DNA from: Candidatus Nitrospira nitrificans
GTDB taxonomy: Bacteria > Nitrospirota > Nitrospiria > Nitrospirales > Nitrospiraceae
Direction of reading: 5' to 3'
DNA: 64,000 bases
Assembly: GCF_001458775.1 (NCBI RefSeq)
Contig: NZ_CZPZ01000001.1
Location: forward strand, 186,001-250,000
Part shown: positions 16,893 to 25,779 of the stretch, in pieces
Numbering within the stretch: position 1 is the stretch's first letter
How the letters are laid out: every line of letters begins with the position of its first letter
Notes under the pieces: model-generated
What the model saw: the letters and a program-made list of their open reading frames with translations, nothing else
The model's database searches: none
Told to the model about the DNA's origin: nothing
Position numbers and translations under genes: made by a program

Positions 16893-18644
16893 CTACGCCA
16901 CGACATTCAAGAGGCCATGGCGCGATGCGCGTGGGGCATCCTGTCGGTCAGGATTCTGCCCCCACTTCGTTTCGTGCGACCGCTGATTCCCGGTGTGTCC
17001 TTGTTCCTGAGAAGAGTCCTGCTGGAAAGAGCGACCGGCGCTCTGGCGATCGATGTCCACGCGGAATTGTCCCATGTCCAATCCGTTTGCCTGAAACGCC
17101 GCTTGCAGGCGATCCTGACCGCTGATGAGGAATTGCCCCACCTCAAGCCTGTCGGCGGACAAATGGGTATGCACCACATCGTTCGCCATAGCCACGCGGA
17201 TATTCACATGGCCCAGGCCGGGCTGCGCCACATCCAACACGACCGATCGCGCCATGAACCGCGCCGACGATTCAGCCGCATCATGGCCGGGCACGGACGA
17301 CGGCGCCGAACTCACGACAGGAGGAGTGGGAGGAGACGGCGGTGGACTGGAGATGACACGCCCGTGAGCGCCGGCCACCAGCGACTCGGTCGGCGATCCT
17401 CCGGAAACTTGCCGATCAATGACCGTCGGCTGCGGGAGCTTGGTCTCGCTCTGGTCGTGTGGAGGACTGTGTTGCTCACCCCAGAGCTCGCTGAAATGTT
17501 CCGCCCCATCCGCACTCGAGTGCTGCCCCTGTTGGAACCCCCACTGCGTCCTCACTCCGCTATCCTGCGCGTCGCGAAGGGATTGCGCATGCCAATTCAT
17601 CTGAGCCGGAGCCGAGCGATCGGATGAGCCTCCATCGCGCATCATGGAATCCGACTTGGAGAGAGCTGGCTTGCCGTCCGGTAACTCCATCCCCACTGAG
17701 GCAGGAGAGACCCGACGCACCATCATTTCGGGCTGAGAAGGAGTCACGCCAGGCTGCGACTCCAGAGGCACGGGGCGAGTTTCGGCACGATTCACCGTCT
17801 CGGGACCGGCATCCTCGGCAATCATGTGGGAACCCGGCTTGATGACGTGAGCCCTATGCGAATCGCCGCTGTTGGCAATCACCCGAGCGTCTGGTTCAGA
17901 AGCGGGTCGATCGAGCGGAGCGCTCCGTTCATTCTCAGGCCGAGCCTGGTCTGCCGGCAGATCAGATACCTTCACGGCCGAATTCGTCGCCCTAGGCGAT
18001 ATCAGCGGAGACTTTGAAGCACCATCGCCAGACTTGGCTTCCCGCTCGGCATCGTGATTCTCCTCGGATATATCCCCCTCGCCTTCGGTGTGAATGTTCG
18101 CCTGGGTCGGTACCTGAGGTAGAACCAGCGAGACGCCCGGCATCGAAGTTTGCTCCTGAGAGTCGCCACCTATCTGACTCGATTGAGCCGTCGCCTCCAC
18201 AGCAGTTCTGGAATCCTCAGCGCCCCTCGTTACATCGTCACCGGATCTGCCTTCCTCTTGGACCTTGGCATCAGACGATGACGCATCCGCGCGCTCAGTC
18301 TGAGTTGAGGGAGGATTCTGCTCTCGTCTTTCCATTGAGCGGGGTGCACGATCAGACCTGTTCGTTGATCGCGCCTCAGCGCGCTCCACCTGAGATGAGG
18401 AAGGATTCTGCTCTTTCGTTTCTCTCGATCGGAACCCACGATCAGACTTGGTCGTTGATCGCACGTCGTCTGCTTCCCGAGCCTCCATTCTCCGTTCATC
18501 GGCGCGAACTCCGTGGAGAACAGCGGGAAAACTCTTCCGGCTACTACTGGAGTTATGGGAAGTCGCTGCTCGAGACATTCTGGCTCCCCTATCGCCAGAG
18601 ACTTCTGACTGCTTGGGGATGATGTCGGCCAGGCTAAAATCCAT
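16893..18644 (-). CDS. fliK: FliK, hook-length control protein
   Basis: 583 aa from the ATG at 18644 (RBS GAGGA upstream); a GTG at 18698 overlaps the promoter and is unlikely. Most of the protein is hydrophilic, Ser/Glu/Arg/Pro-rich and disordered, as expected of the ruler part. The C-terminal part (about 450-560) has the Flg_hook domain: PGLGHVNIRVAMANDVVHTHLSADRLEVGQFL, LQAAFQANGLDMGQFRVDI. It contains a duplicated 30-residue unit at residues 62-121. FliK stops hook growth by triggering the FlhB switch. It is identified by the C-terminal domain and its place before flgD-flgE. Confidence 0.85.
   Translation of the reverse strand: MDFSLADIIPKQSEVSGDRGARMSRAATSHNSSSSRKSFPAVLHGVRADERRMEAREADDVRSTTKSDRGFRSRETKEQNPSSSQVERAEARSTNRSDRAPRSMERREQNPPSTQTERADASSSDAKVQEEGRSGDDVTRGAEDSRTAVEATAQSSQIGGDSQEQTSMPGVSLVLPQVPTQANIHTEGEGDISEENHDAEREAKSGDGASKSPLISPRATNSAVKVSDLPADQARPENERSAPLDRPASEPDARVIANSGDSHRAHVIKPGSHMIAEDAGPETVNRAETRPVPLESQPGVTPSQPEMMVRRVSPASVGMELPDGKPALSKSDSMMRDGGSSDRSAPAQMNWHAQSLRDAQDSGVRTQWGFQQGQHSSADGAEHFSELWGEQHSPPHDQSETKLPQPTVIDRQVSGGSPTESLVAGAHGRVISSPPPSPPTPPVVSSAPSSVPGHDAAESSARFMARSVVLDVAQPGLGHVNIRVAMANDVVHTHLSADRLEVGQFLISGQDRLQAAFQANGLDMGQFRVDIDRQSAGRSFQQDSSQEQGHTGNQRSHETKWGQNPDRQDAPRASRHGLLNVVA
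18282..18461 (-). repeat. Two-copy 90-bp tandem repeat inside fliK
   Basis: Residues 62-91 and 92-121 of FliK are a diverged duplication (shared pattern RST-SDR--RS-E---EQNP-S-Q-ERA-A). At DNA level the unit is 90 bp and in frame. Changes in copy number would alter the length of the ruler region without breaking the frame. Confidence 0.75.
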
Positions 18645-18681
18645 GTGCGTCAGTCCTCGTGGGATTCGAGCAAAGAGGGAA

Positions 18682-18697
18682 TACAAGCCCCATGCCA
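18682..18697 (-). promoter_or_regulatory. Sigma-54 (-24/-12) promoter of fliK operon
   Basis: The minus strand reads TGGCATGGGGCTTGTA, with the GG and TTG elements at RpoN spacing; the -12 C is T here. It ends 37 nt upstream of the fliK ATG and supports the internal ATG start. Confidence 0.65.
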
Positions 18698-18837
18698 CCT
18701 GAACGACTCACTAAACTCTTACATTATTGGGCTATTGTGACGAAGGTCTCTTAGCTCGTACCGCGAGAGAGGAAAACTTTACTGGGTAGTAGGCAAAAGT
18801 AACCTGAGAAGCGCGTCAGCGATCCGGCTTTGCCTAA

Positions 18838-19230
18838 TTAGAGCGGTGCATCAGATTGCAGAGGGAGTTTTTTTACGGAATCGTGAGGTGGTTTGAATGT
18901 GAAGTGCCAATCATGCTGTCCGGCTTCCGGGGAGAAACGGAACAAACCCTCCGCGGTGAGATGTTGATCCGATTTTGACTTGCCCTCCGGATAGAACTTG
19001 AAGCGGAAAAGCCTGTCCTTGTTGTCCTTTGACGCATCAGGATTGAGATGACCGGTGATTTCCACGTGGTCTTCCAGCCTATCGAGCGCCTGATTCAGCA
19101 GCGAACGAAGCAGGCTGGTGGTGAGCGCCTGTTTGAACGGTTGATCGGGATCGAACGTGTCCGTTTCAGCAGCCCAAACCGGAACGGCCAAGCACATCAC
19201 AAAGAGCGCGGTTGCCAAGACATGTACCAT
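18838..19230 (-). CDS. Small exported protein of unknown function
   Basis: 130 aa with a signal peptide (VLATALFVMCLAVPVWAAE, likely cleaved after AxA). The mature part is polar, about 110 residues, with LLRSLLNQALDRLEDHVEITGHLNPD and a C-terminal beta-rich stretch (RFKFYPEGKS, LTAEGLFRF, WHFTFKPP). I recognise no family. It is probably periplasmic or surface-located. It lies between the restriction operon and fliK, in the same orientation, and is separated from hsdR by about 310 nt. Confidence 0.6.
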   Translation of the reverse strand: MVHVLATALFVMCLAVPVWAAETDTFDPDQPFKQALTTSLLRSLLNQALDRLEDHVEITGHLNPDASKDNKDRLFRFKFYPEGKSKSDQHLTAEGLFRFSPEAGQHDWHFTFKPPHDSVKKLPLQSDAPL

Positions 19231-19539
19231 GAGAGCACTCTAATCCCCGGACATGGCATGGTCAAGACCCAACAAGACACTGTCTTCCTGAGAATTGGTT
19301 TTGGTGCGTGCTGAACTTATTAGGCACCGAAGGCATTGGGCTTGCCCTCGCCACTATAGCGTTGGACGATACGATCGTGCCCGGCCTTTCCGTGACAAAT
19401 CCAAGGCGCGCTGCCGCGTTTCGCCCGTCGTTTTGGCACCGAGCGCTCTTGGGGCTCGGCGAAGTTGTACCGAATTTAATCTGACGGACCCTTAAAAGAG
19501 GGCCATGCAGAACCTCTTGTCCCTCCAATCCTCATAGAA
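19231..19539. other. Intergenic region between hsdR and the small exported protein gene
   Basis: 309 bases with no convincing gene, tRNA or promoter. A weak hairpin CCGAGC/GCTCGG lies at 19439-19459. This is one border of the restriction operon; no direct repeat or integrase remnant was found. Confidence 0.5.
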
Positions 19540-22500
19540 TCAAGAAAAACCTACACGAGGTTGAAACATACCAATGGCGCTCTGCTGCCAGACATGATGA
19601 TAAACCTGTTTGGCTACGTCTTGCTTCTCAGCATCGGTGAATGGCGGGCTCGGCAGCGCCGCAAAGAGGCTGTCGAGTATGAGCACTTCGATCTCGGCCT
19701 GAGTTTGCGCCCTTTCAGTCCACCGCTCCCGCTGGGCGATGAGCTTCCTCAAGGAATCCAGCAACCCCTGGCTCGCGAGCTTCACCTTCTCCCGGTCGGC
19801 CTTGCTGATATTCTCCTTCTGCAACAAACAAAACACCGCGTACTCGTCTTCGCTCAAACCTTCTTCGGCAGCGCGATGGTCTTCGGCATCAAGCCCGCTC
19901 ATAAAGTCCACCAACCTGGCGAAAGTGTCTTCTATCGTCACGCGGTCTTTGTCGCGATTGTAGTCGGCGATGATCTCGGAATACTTCTTGTAGTAATCCA
20001 TTCGCTGCGGATTGCGCGCGAGCATCTGCGCCAGCTTCTTCTCCACCAACTGACGAATATCCTCCAGCGCCGACGCCTTCCGCTTTACCTTTTTGGCAAA
20101 CTCATCCCGCAACTTCTCCAGGTCAATCGTGCTCATATCGAAGCGCTTCGAGGCCACCTGGTCATGGCCAGGTTCGACGGCGCGGATGGCTTCGTTGATA
20201 ATTCGGTGGAGCTCCTTCAGCAACTCCGTCACGTCCGCCGTGTCACGGCGCTCCTCCAACTTCTTGTAAATCGCCTCGATGTTGTCGTGCCGTACCGCAT
20301 AGGCGAATGCTGCCGGCTCCATGATAAGTGCTTTGAAACGGATGAATACCTGTCGCGCGAGAATCTCAAAACGCCAACGGCCTTCGTCGCGTGAGCCGAT
20401 GACTGCGTCTGCCCCATCGGCGATAGCCCCAATGCGCGTAAACCCTTTCGCACCATTCAACCGGTCCGGCTCAAACCCCAGCCCGCGCAAATGTTTCTCC
20501 GTTTCCTCGATTGCGGAGAGCAAGGCCTTCACTCGCTCCTCGATGGGGGCAACGATCTCATCTTGGTCCCCATCTTCATGCCCCAGCGCGTATTGCGCGA
20601 GTGCGGCGCGCAGGCTCTTGAGCATCCCGTTGTAGTCCACTATGAGGCCGAAGTCTTTGCCGGGATACACGCGGTTCGCGCGGGCGATGGCCTGCATGAG
20701 CGTGTGCGCCTTCATTGGCTTGTCCACGTAGAGCGTCGATAGACATTCCACATCAAAACCCGTCAGCCACATGGCGCAGACAATGGCCACACGGAACGGA
20801 TGCTCCGGGTTCTTGAAAGCCGACTCCACATCCACCCGCTTGCCGTCTGCCGTCTCGAAGCCCTGCTTGATCAACGCCCGGTGCGGGATGATGCTGATGC
20901 CCCACTTCTTGAAATCAGCGACCTCATTCTGGCCTTCGCTGACGATCATTTGAATAAGCGTTTGCTCCATCCACTTCACCTGGCCCTGCAACCAGGCCAA
21001 CTCTTTGGCCGCCGCCTCTCGCTGCCCCTCTCCAACCAGCACCACACGCTCCGCTTTCTTCCGCAGAATCAAAAATCGCACTCTAGCGAGCTTGAGTTTC
21101 CAAAGACGCTTGATACGCTTGAGCATTCGTCCGCAGGTAATCTTGTCGATACAGACCAGCATCGACTTCCCCGACTCCCAGCGCGTCGCGCAATGTTCTA
21201 CGAAATCAACCGCCAGCTTGTTCAAACGGTCGCCTGAGGTAATGACTTCGTAATCCTTCCCCAGCAGCTTCTCAAGCAATGCCTCTTTGTCAGGATCGAG
21301 TTCAGCCCTGGCAATAGCGTCAGCGATGCGGTCGTTGAGATCGAGCCGGGCAATTCCAAGCTTCTCGCCACGATTTTCATAGACCAGCTTGACCGTCGCC
21401 CCGTCCTCCTCGGAGCGCTTGAAATCATATTTCGATACGTAGGTGCCGAATATGCGCTTGGTGAGTTGGTCATGCTTGAATAGCGGTGTGCCAGTGAAGC
21501 CAATGAATGCCGCATTCGGCAACGCGAGACGCATGTTGCGCGCAAGCTTGCCCGCCTGCGTCCGGTGCGCCTCGTCGGAAATGACGATGATGTCGTCGCG
21601 GTCGCTGTAGGGTTCGTGCGGGTTCACATCCTGATTGAACTTGTGAATCAGGCTGAAGATGTAGCGGTGGTTCTGCTGAAGTAAATTCTTCAATTCCTCG
21701 CCCGTGGCTGCGCGAGGCGTCTTATCATCCCCCACGCCGCAGCCGACGAATGTCCGGTAAATCTGGCTATCCAGGTCATTCCGGTCCGTCATGAGCAGAA
21801 AGGTGAACTTGGCCGAAATCTTCCGCCGAACCTTTTCGGTGAAGAACGCCATAGAATACGACTTGCCCCCGCCTTGGGTGTGCCAGAACACACCCAACTT
21901 GCCGAGGTCTGGGTGCGCCGACTCGACAATATCCAGCAGCCGAACAGACCTCTCTTGCTCCACCGCCTCTACGACTTCCTGCGTATAGAGCCCCGGCCCG
22001 TCTCCTGGCGATTCAGCTGCCAGAAGCTCTGGTATCTCCACCACACGATAGGTAAGCCGACTCTCCGGTGGGAACTGCTTCCGCAATTCCTCCTGTCGCC
22101 GCACCGACGCAACCGCATTGTTCACGCCCAGCACCTGATGATTCTTGGCAATGATTTTGCGCGTTGCGCCGGCTCTACTGGAGTCGAACAGGATATAATT
22201 CTCCACGAGGTCCAACAACCGGTCGTGCGCAAGCATCCCGTTGATCAGCCGCGCGGCTTCTACACTGCCTTTCCGGTCGTCCTCATCTAATCGCTTCCAC
22301 TCGGCGAAATGCTCCCACCCAGTCGTGATTGATCCGTAACGGGCGCGATGACCATTGCTCACAACAAGAAAGGCGTTGTGATGAAAGGCGTGGGCGATGA
22401 CGTTCTCGTCCAGGTAATCCCGTAAGTTGCCATCAAACCCAGTGCGAATGTTCTTATAAACTGCCTTCAACTCGATGAACACGAGTGGTAGCCCGTTGAC

Positions 22501-22995
22501 AAAGCAGACAAGATCCGCCCGGCGATTGTAGCCCGGCGTACGCAGACCGGTCAGTTTCAACTCGCGCACTGCGACGAACCGGTTGTTTGGCTTGCCATCT
22601 GCTCCGACGCGGTTCTGGAAATCAATCACCCGCGCCCGCGTCTCGAGAAGCTGGCCTTGCGTATCTTTGTAATTTACCGGCACGCCATCGCGGATAAACT
22701 TATAGAACTCTTGATTGTGCTGAAGCAGCGAGCGCGTAAAGTCATGCCGTGTCAACTTCTGCACGGCATCAGAGATGGCCGCAGCAGGTAACTGCGGATT
22801 CAGCTGTACCAGCGCCGCTCGCAGATCGCGGACGAGCACCACCTCGCGCGTGTCCGACCGACCTAGCGTGCCATCCGGTCCGAAGCTTTCTTCGTTCCAC
22901 GCATAGACACTGTCCCAGCCGAGCCGATTCTCCAGATGATCGGCGAATGTCTTTTGGACGAGTCGGTCTTCGCTGTTAATGTCGGTGTAGGCCAT
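19540..22995 (-). CDS. hsdR: Type I restriction enzyme, R subunit
   Basis: 1151 aa. The N-terminal PD-(D/E)XK nuclease domain is visible as RADLVCFVNGLPLVFIELK (about 160-180). The SF2 translocase follows with Walker A HTQGGGKS (usually GTGSGKS or QGSGKS), DEAH box VISDEAHRTQ and FTGTP motif III, then the second RecA domain and a long helical C-terminus. HsdR uses ATP to translocate DNA and cleaves at random distant sites when bound to HsdM-HsdS. It is the last gene of the hsdM-hsdS-DUF262-hsdR operon, starting 11 nt after the DUF262 gene. No frameshift was seen. Confidence 0.95.
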   Translation of the reverse strand: MAYTDINSEDRLVQKTFADHLENRLGWDSVYAWNEESFGPDGTLGRSDTREVVLVRDLRAALVQLNPQLPAAAISDAVQKLTRHDFTRSLLQHNQEFYKFIRDGVPVNYKDTQGQLLETRARVIDFQNRVGADGKPNNRFVAVRELKLTGLRTPGYNRRADLVCFVNGLPLVFIELKAVYKNIRTGFDGNLRDYLDENVIAHAFHHNAFLVVSNGHRARYGSITTGWEHFAEWKRLDEDDRKGSVEAARLINGMLAHDRLLDLVENYILFDSSRAGATRKIIAKNHQVLGVNNAVASVRRQEELRKQFPPESRLTYRVVEIPELLAAESPGDGPGLYTQEVVEAVEQERSVRLLDIVESAHPDLGKLGVFWHTQGGGKSYSMAFFTEKVRRKISAKFTFLLMTDRNDLDSQIYRTFVGCGVGDDKTPRAATGEELKNLLQQNHRYIFSLIHKFNQDVNPHEPYSDRDDIIVISDEAHRTQAGKLARNMRLALPNAAFIGFTGTPLFKHDQLTKRIFGTYVSKYDFKRSEEDGATVKLVYENRGEKLGIARLDLNDRIADAIARAELDPDKEALLEKLLGKDYEVITSGDRLNKLAVDFVEHCATRWESGKSMLVCIDKITCGRMLKRIKRLWKLKLARVRFLILRKKAERVVLVGEGQREAAAKELAWLQGQVKWMEQTLIQMIVSEGQNEVADFKKWGISIIPHRALIKQGFETADGKRVDVESAFKNPEHPFRVAIVCAMWLTGFDVECLSTLYVDKPMKAHTLMQAIARANRVYPGKDFGLIVDYNGMLKSLRAALAQYALGHEDGDQDEIVAPIEERVKALLSAIEETEKHLRGLGFEPDRLNGAKGFTRIGAIADGADAVIGSRDEGRWRFEILARQVFIRFKALIMEPAAFAYAVRHDNIEAIYKKLEERRDTADVTELLKELHRIINEAIRAVEPGHDQVASKRFDMSTIDLEKLRDEFAKKVKRKASALEDIRQLVEKKLAQMLARNPQRMDYYKKYSEIIADYNRDKDRVTIEDTFARLVDFMSGLDAEDHRAAEEGLSEDEYAVFCLLQKENISKADREKVKLASQGLLDSLRKLIAQRERWTERAQTQAEIEVLILDSLFAALPSPPFTDAEKQDVAKQVYHHVWQQSAIGMFQPRVGFS

Positions 22996-23006
22996 TCAGA
23001 TTCGTC

Positions 23007-24632
23007 TCACTCGATTGTCCAAACCTGCTCGGCGAGCTTCAGGAGACGCTCGTGCCGTCTCTTGATTATTTCTACAGCCCATTCTGGTTGGTCACACACT
23101 TCCTTTGTGATATCGAATGATACTTTCTTGTTCCGGTCGCTATAAATCCTCTTCTTCCGCTCAAAGTCGTAATACTGGGCTTTGTAATTTTTGGGGCCAC
23201 TCAATAGCGCTAGATTTCCCAGGCGATGTAGCCATATCTTGTGCTGCTCGTCACTGAAACGGATCTTCCAATAGTCGTCCTTCAGTGCCTGAGGGAGCAC
23301 ATGCTCAATCGTTACGCTTCCACTGTACGTCTTGCTCACAGATTCATCCTGGGTCGCTTCCTCAAGTCGCAAAAGTACGGCTGCGTCAAAAGGCTTTCCA
23401 TAAAGCTCCCCGCCCAATAGCTCAAGGAATTCGGTGTTCTTGGCATTTTTCCGAAAGATCTGCCGCACGTCATCGGCACGCTTGCCGTCCTTGATAGCAC
23501 TAATCAACTGATGATAGGCAGTGATCCGAGCCGTGCGCCCGAGTCTCCTCACCCAACTCTGTATTGTGATCTTCTCCAGCAATCCAACGAATTCTTGCTC
23601 AGGCAGGCCTGGCACCGGCTGGTTTAGATACGCAAGCAAAGGTGGAATCCATTCGTCGTAAGCCACACGACGCAGCCCCCGCAGAGATCGCAGTGTGGAT
23701 GGGTCCTCAAAATCATCACCCCCGATTTGCATATAGTTCTGCGCGGAAACAATCACGTTCTCGAGGAAGGCAAACGGTCCGCCCTTTGTTTCCCGGATGA
23801 GTGGCTCGATCTCCTCATGCAGTGTTTTTTGCGCTTTGATCGCGGTCAAAGCAGTCCGATGGTGTCCAAAGAACGCGTCCAACCGTTCTATCCCGACCTC
23901 CTCCTCAAGCTCCAGCCACCGCTCTTCTAGTTCTTCACTTCTGCTAGCCTGCGGGCCAAGCTGGCTGAAAAGAATATTCTTAATGAGGTCAGCATTCGAT
24001 AGAGACATCCCGCGTGCGTTTAGCACATTGAACAGACGGTAAGCCGACTGCCATGAATAAGTGGTTACGAAGACCACATATACTTTGCTAAGGAGATAGT
24101 TCGCAAAAAGCCTGAGAACTTGTTGGCTCTTATTTTCACAAAACTTATCCACAGCCTCTAGGTTTTCAGCCAGATGCCGCTGTGGGGCTTCGAGGTCCTC
24201 ACGGTCCTTTTCTGCCAAGGCCTGCGCGTCCACCACGTACTTACGGAAGAAGGCCTGATCCTTCTTTCGCAGCAACAGGCGAGGTGTCTCAGCCTCTCCC
24301 GTCAAGACATTGCGTGGAAGAATGCGCTTCCCAAGCTCGGCCTTTGCCGCTTCATCCGCAATATGGTCTCGCAGGCGCGCGAAGATAAGATTCAGTGTGG
24401 TTAGGCGCTGCTGGCCATCAACTACCTCGTACCTACGGTCGCGCTCCTTTTCAATCGTGATGAGTGAGCCAATGAAGTATTCATTGTCGTTTGCCCCATA
24501 GGCTTCCCACACATCCTCTAATAGTTGCTGTGTGTTCTCTTGTTCCCATGAATAGGGACGCTGATAGGGTGGAATCTCGTAACAGATTTGCTCGGTGAGA
24601 ATGTTTGATATAGCGCGTTCTTCAGCTTTCAT
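23007..24632 (-). CDS. DUF262/DUF1524 GmrSD-like defence nuclease
   Basis: 541 aa. N-terminal DUF262 (ParB/Srx-like) is marked by IPPYQRPYSW (about 20-29) and VVDGQQRLTTL (about 70-80), the residues that bind and hydrolyse NTP. The C-terminal DUF1524 HNH-like nuclease is marked by TIEHVLPQAL (about 420) and HRLGNLALLSGPKNYKAQ. This is the fused GmrSD architecture known from type IV restriction and related antiphage proteins. It is embedded between hsdS and hsdR with gaps of 19 and 11 nt, so it is coexpressed with the type I system. Whether it restricts modified phage DNA or acts with the type I enzyme cannot be read from sequence. Confidence 0.88.
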   Translation of the reverse strand: MKAEERAISNILTEQICYEIPPYQRPYSWEQENTQQLLEDVWEAYGANDNEYFIGSLITIEKERDRRYEVVDGQQRLTTLNLIFARLRDHIADEAAKAELGKRILPRNVLTGEAETPRLLLRKKDQAFFRKYVVDAQALAEKDREDLEAPQRHLAENLEAVDKFCENKSQQVLRLFANYLLSKVYVVFVTTYSWQSAYRLFNVLNARGMSLSNADLIKNILFSQLGPQASRSEELEERWLELEEEVGIERLDAFFGHHRTALTAIKAQKTLHEEIEPLIRETKGGPFAFLENVIVSAQNYMQIGGDDFEDPSTLRSLRGLRRVAYDEWIPPLLAYLNQPVPGLPEQEFVGLLEKITIQSWVRRLGRTARITAYHQLISAIKDGKRADDVRQIFRKNAKNTEFLELLGGELYGKPFDAAVLLRLEEATQDESVSKTYSGSVTIEHVLPQALKDDYWKIRFSDEQHKIWLHRLGNLALLSGPKNYKAQYYDFERKKRIYSDRNKKVSFDITKEVCDQPEWAVEIIKRRHERLLKLAEQVWTIE

Positions 24633-24651
24633 TCTTGAGCCTTTCTATTCT

Positions 24652-25779
24652 TCATACGGCAATCTCTCCGCTCATGAGGCGCGGCAGCAACAGATCACGA
24701 GCGGTACGGAGCTTTTGGTTTAAAAAAGTAAGCGCCTTCAGTTGCTCAACAATGGGTTGAATCACACTTTCAAAACTGTTTCGAAGGCCGTCTGGCGGTA
24801 GCGGCACCACATATTGCTTCATTTGTTTCCAATCCGCGCGAGGCATCTTTGACCCTTCCTTCATTGTCTGTGCAGTCACGGCGACAAATGGGTCACTCGA
24901 AACAGTCATTAGCAGCAGCCCTCTAAATTTAGAGTTGCGCGGACGAATGACGATTGCGTCAGATGAGGCGACGCCGTCGACAAAAGCAACGCCTACTTTA
25001 TGAAAATAAGGACGAATCTTCCCAAACAGAATCTCACCTTCACGAAAGCGATGTTTTGTGCTCGTCACCTGGTCTGCTTGCCTCCATTCCGACAGCGAGA
25101 TAGAGCGACGGGGCATATGTTCAAGGCCGATGTAAGGGGTCTCAGGTTCTAACTGATCGGGCGATGCTGCCTCGCGCACATCGGTGCAGAGATCACCAAG
25201 AGTCATTTGTTTCCACCCATGTGGGAGGCCGTTGGTGATTCGAGCGTGCTCGTGCCCAGGGAATCGGAGGCGGACGAACCACTCCCGATAAAGCAGCCGC
25301 GCCGCCTCTTCCAACAACGCCATCCGCCGCCGGTTGTTCTCAATCAGGTCGTCGTAGGCGGAAAGAGTTTCAGCGATGCGCAGTTGAATCATTAGTGGTG
25401 GGATAGCAACTGGGACTGCGTAAAAATCCTCGCGCTTTGTTGATGGGATTGCCGAACCGCTATCCATTCGATTTATGTCCACGGTGGAAAGCTGATAGAA
25501 GGCCCATTTAAGGTCAATCTGCGGATCGCGAATATCCAGATAATACGCAGTATCGATCACGAAAAATGGCCCATCTGAATAGTGAACTCCACGATAGGCG
25601 CCTTTTCTTCCAATGACTATTCCTGGCCTATCAACAAGTGGGGTCTTATGCCAGCCGATAGGTCCATTCGTTCCAAATACACGAAAACGATTTTCTTCTG
25701 ATGATGTTTCAGGATATTCACGAAGACTCTTGCCGTATTTCAGCTCAGCAACATCGCCCCAATGAAGATTCCGTATCAT
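24652..25779 (-). CDS. hsdS: Type I restriction-modification specificity subunit
   Basis: 375 aa. Two variable target-recognition domains (about 1-130 and 185-330) are each followed by a conserved helical spacer (IPPLMIQLRIAETLSAYDDLIENNRRRMALLEEAARLLYREWF and LNQKLRTARDLLLPRLMSGEI). HsdS sets the bipartite DNA target of the complex. Its ATG overlaps the hsdM stop by 4 nt, so expression is coupled. The gene is visibly more A/T-rich than its flagellar neighbours, consistent with acquisition of recognition domains by transfer. Confidence 0.94.
   Translation of the reverse strand: MIRNLHWGDVAELKYGKSLREYPETSSEENRFRVFGTNGPIGWHKTPLVDRPGIVIGRKGAYRGVHYSDGPFFVIDTAYYLDIRDPQIDLKWAFYQLSTVDINRMDSGSAIPSTKREDFYAVPVAIPPLMIQLRIAETLSAYDDLIENNRRRMALLEEAARLLYREWFVRLRFPGHEHARITNGLPHGWKQMTLGDLCTDVREAASPDQLEPETPYIGLEHMPRRSISLSEWRQADQVTSTKHRFREGEILFGKIRPYFHKVGVAFVDGVASSDAIVIRPRNSKFRGLLLMTVSSDPFVAVTAQTMKEGSKMPRADWKQMKQYVVPLPPDGLRNSFESVIQPIVEQLKALTFLNQKLRTARDLLLPRLMSGEIAV

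Noticed and set aside
19231-19539. Looked for tRNA, integrase remnant or direct repeat at the restriction operon border
   Set aside because: Nothing tRNA-like and no repeat of the other border could be seen by eye.
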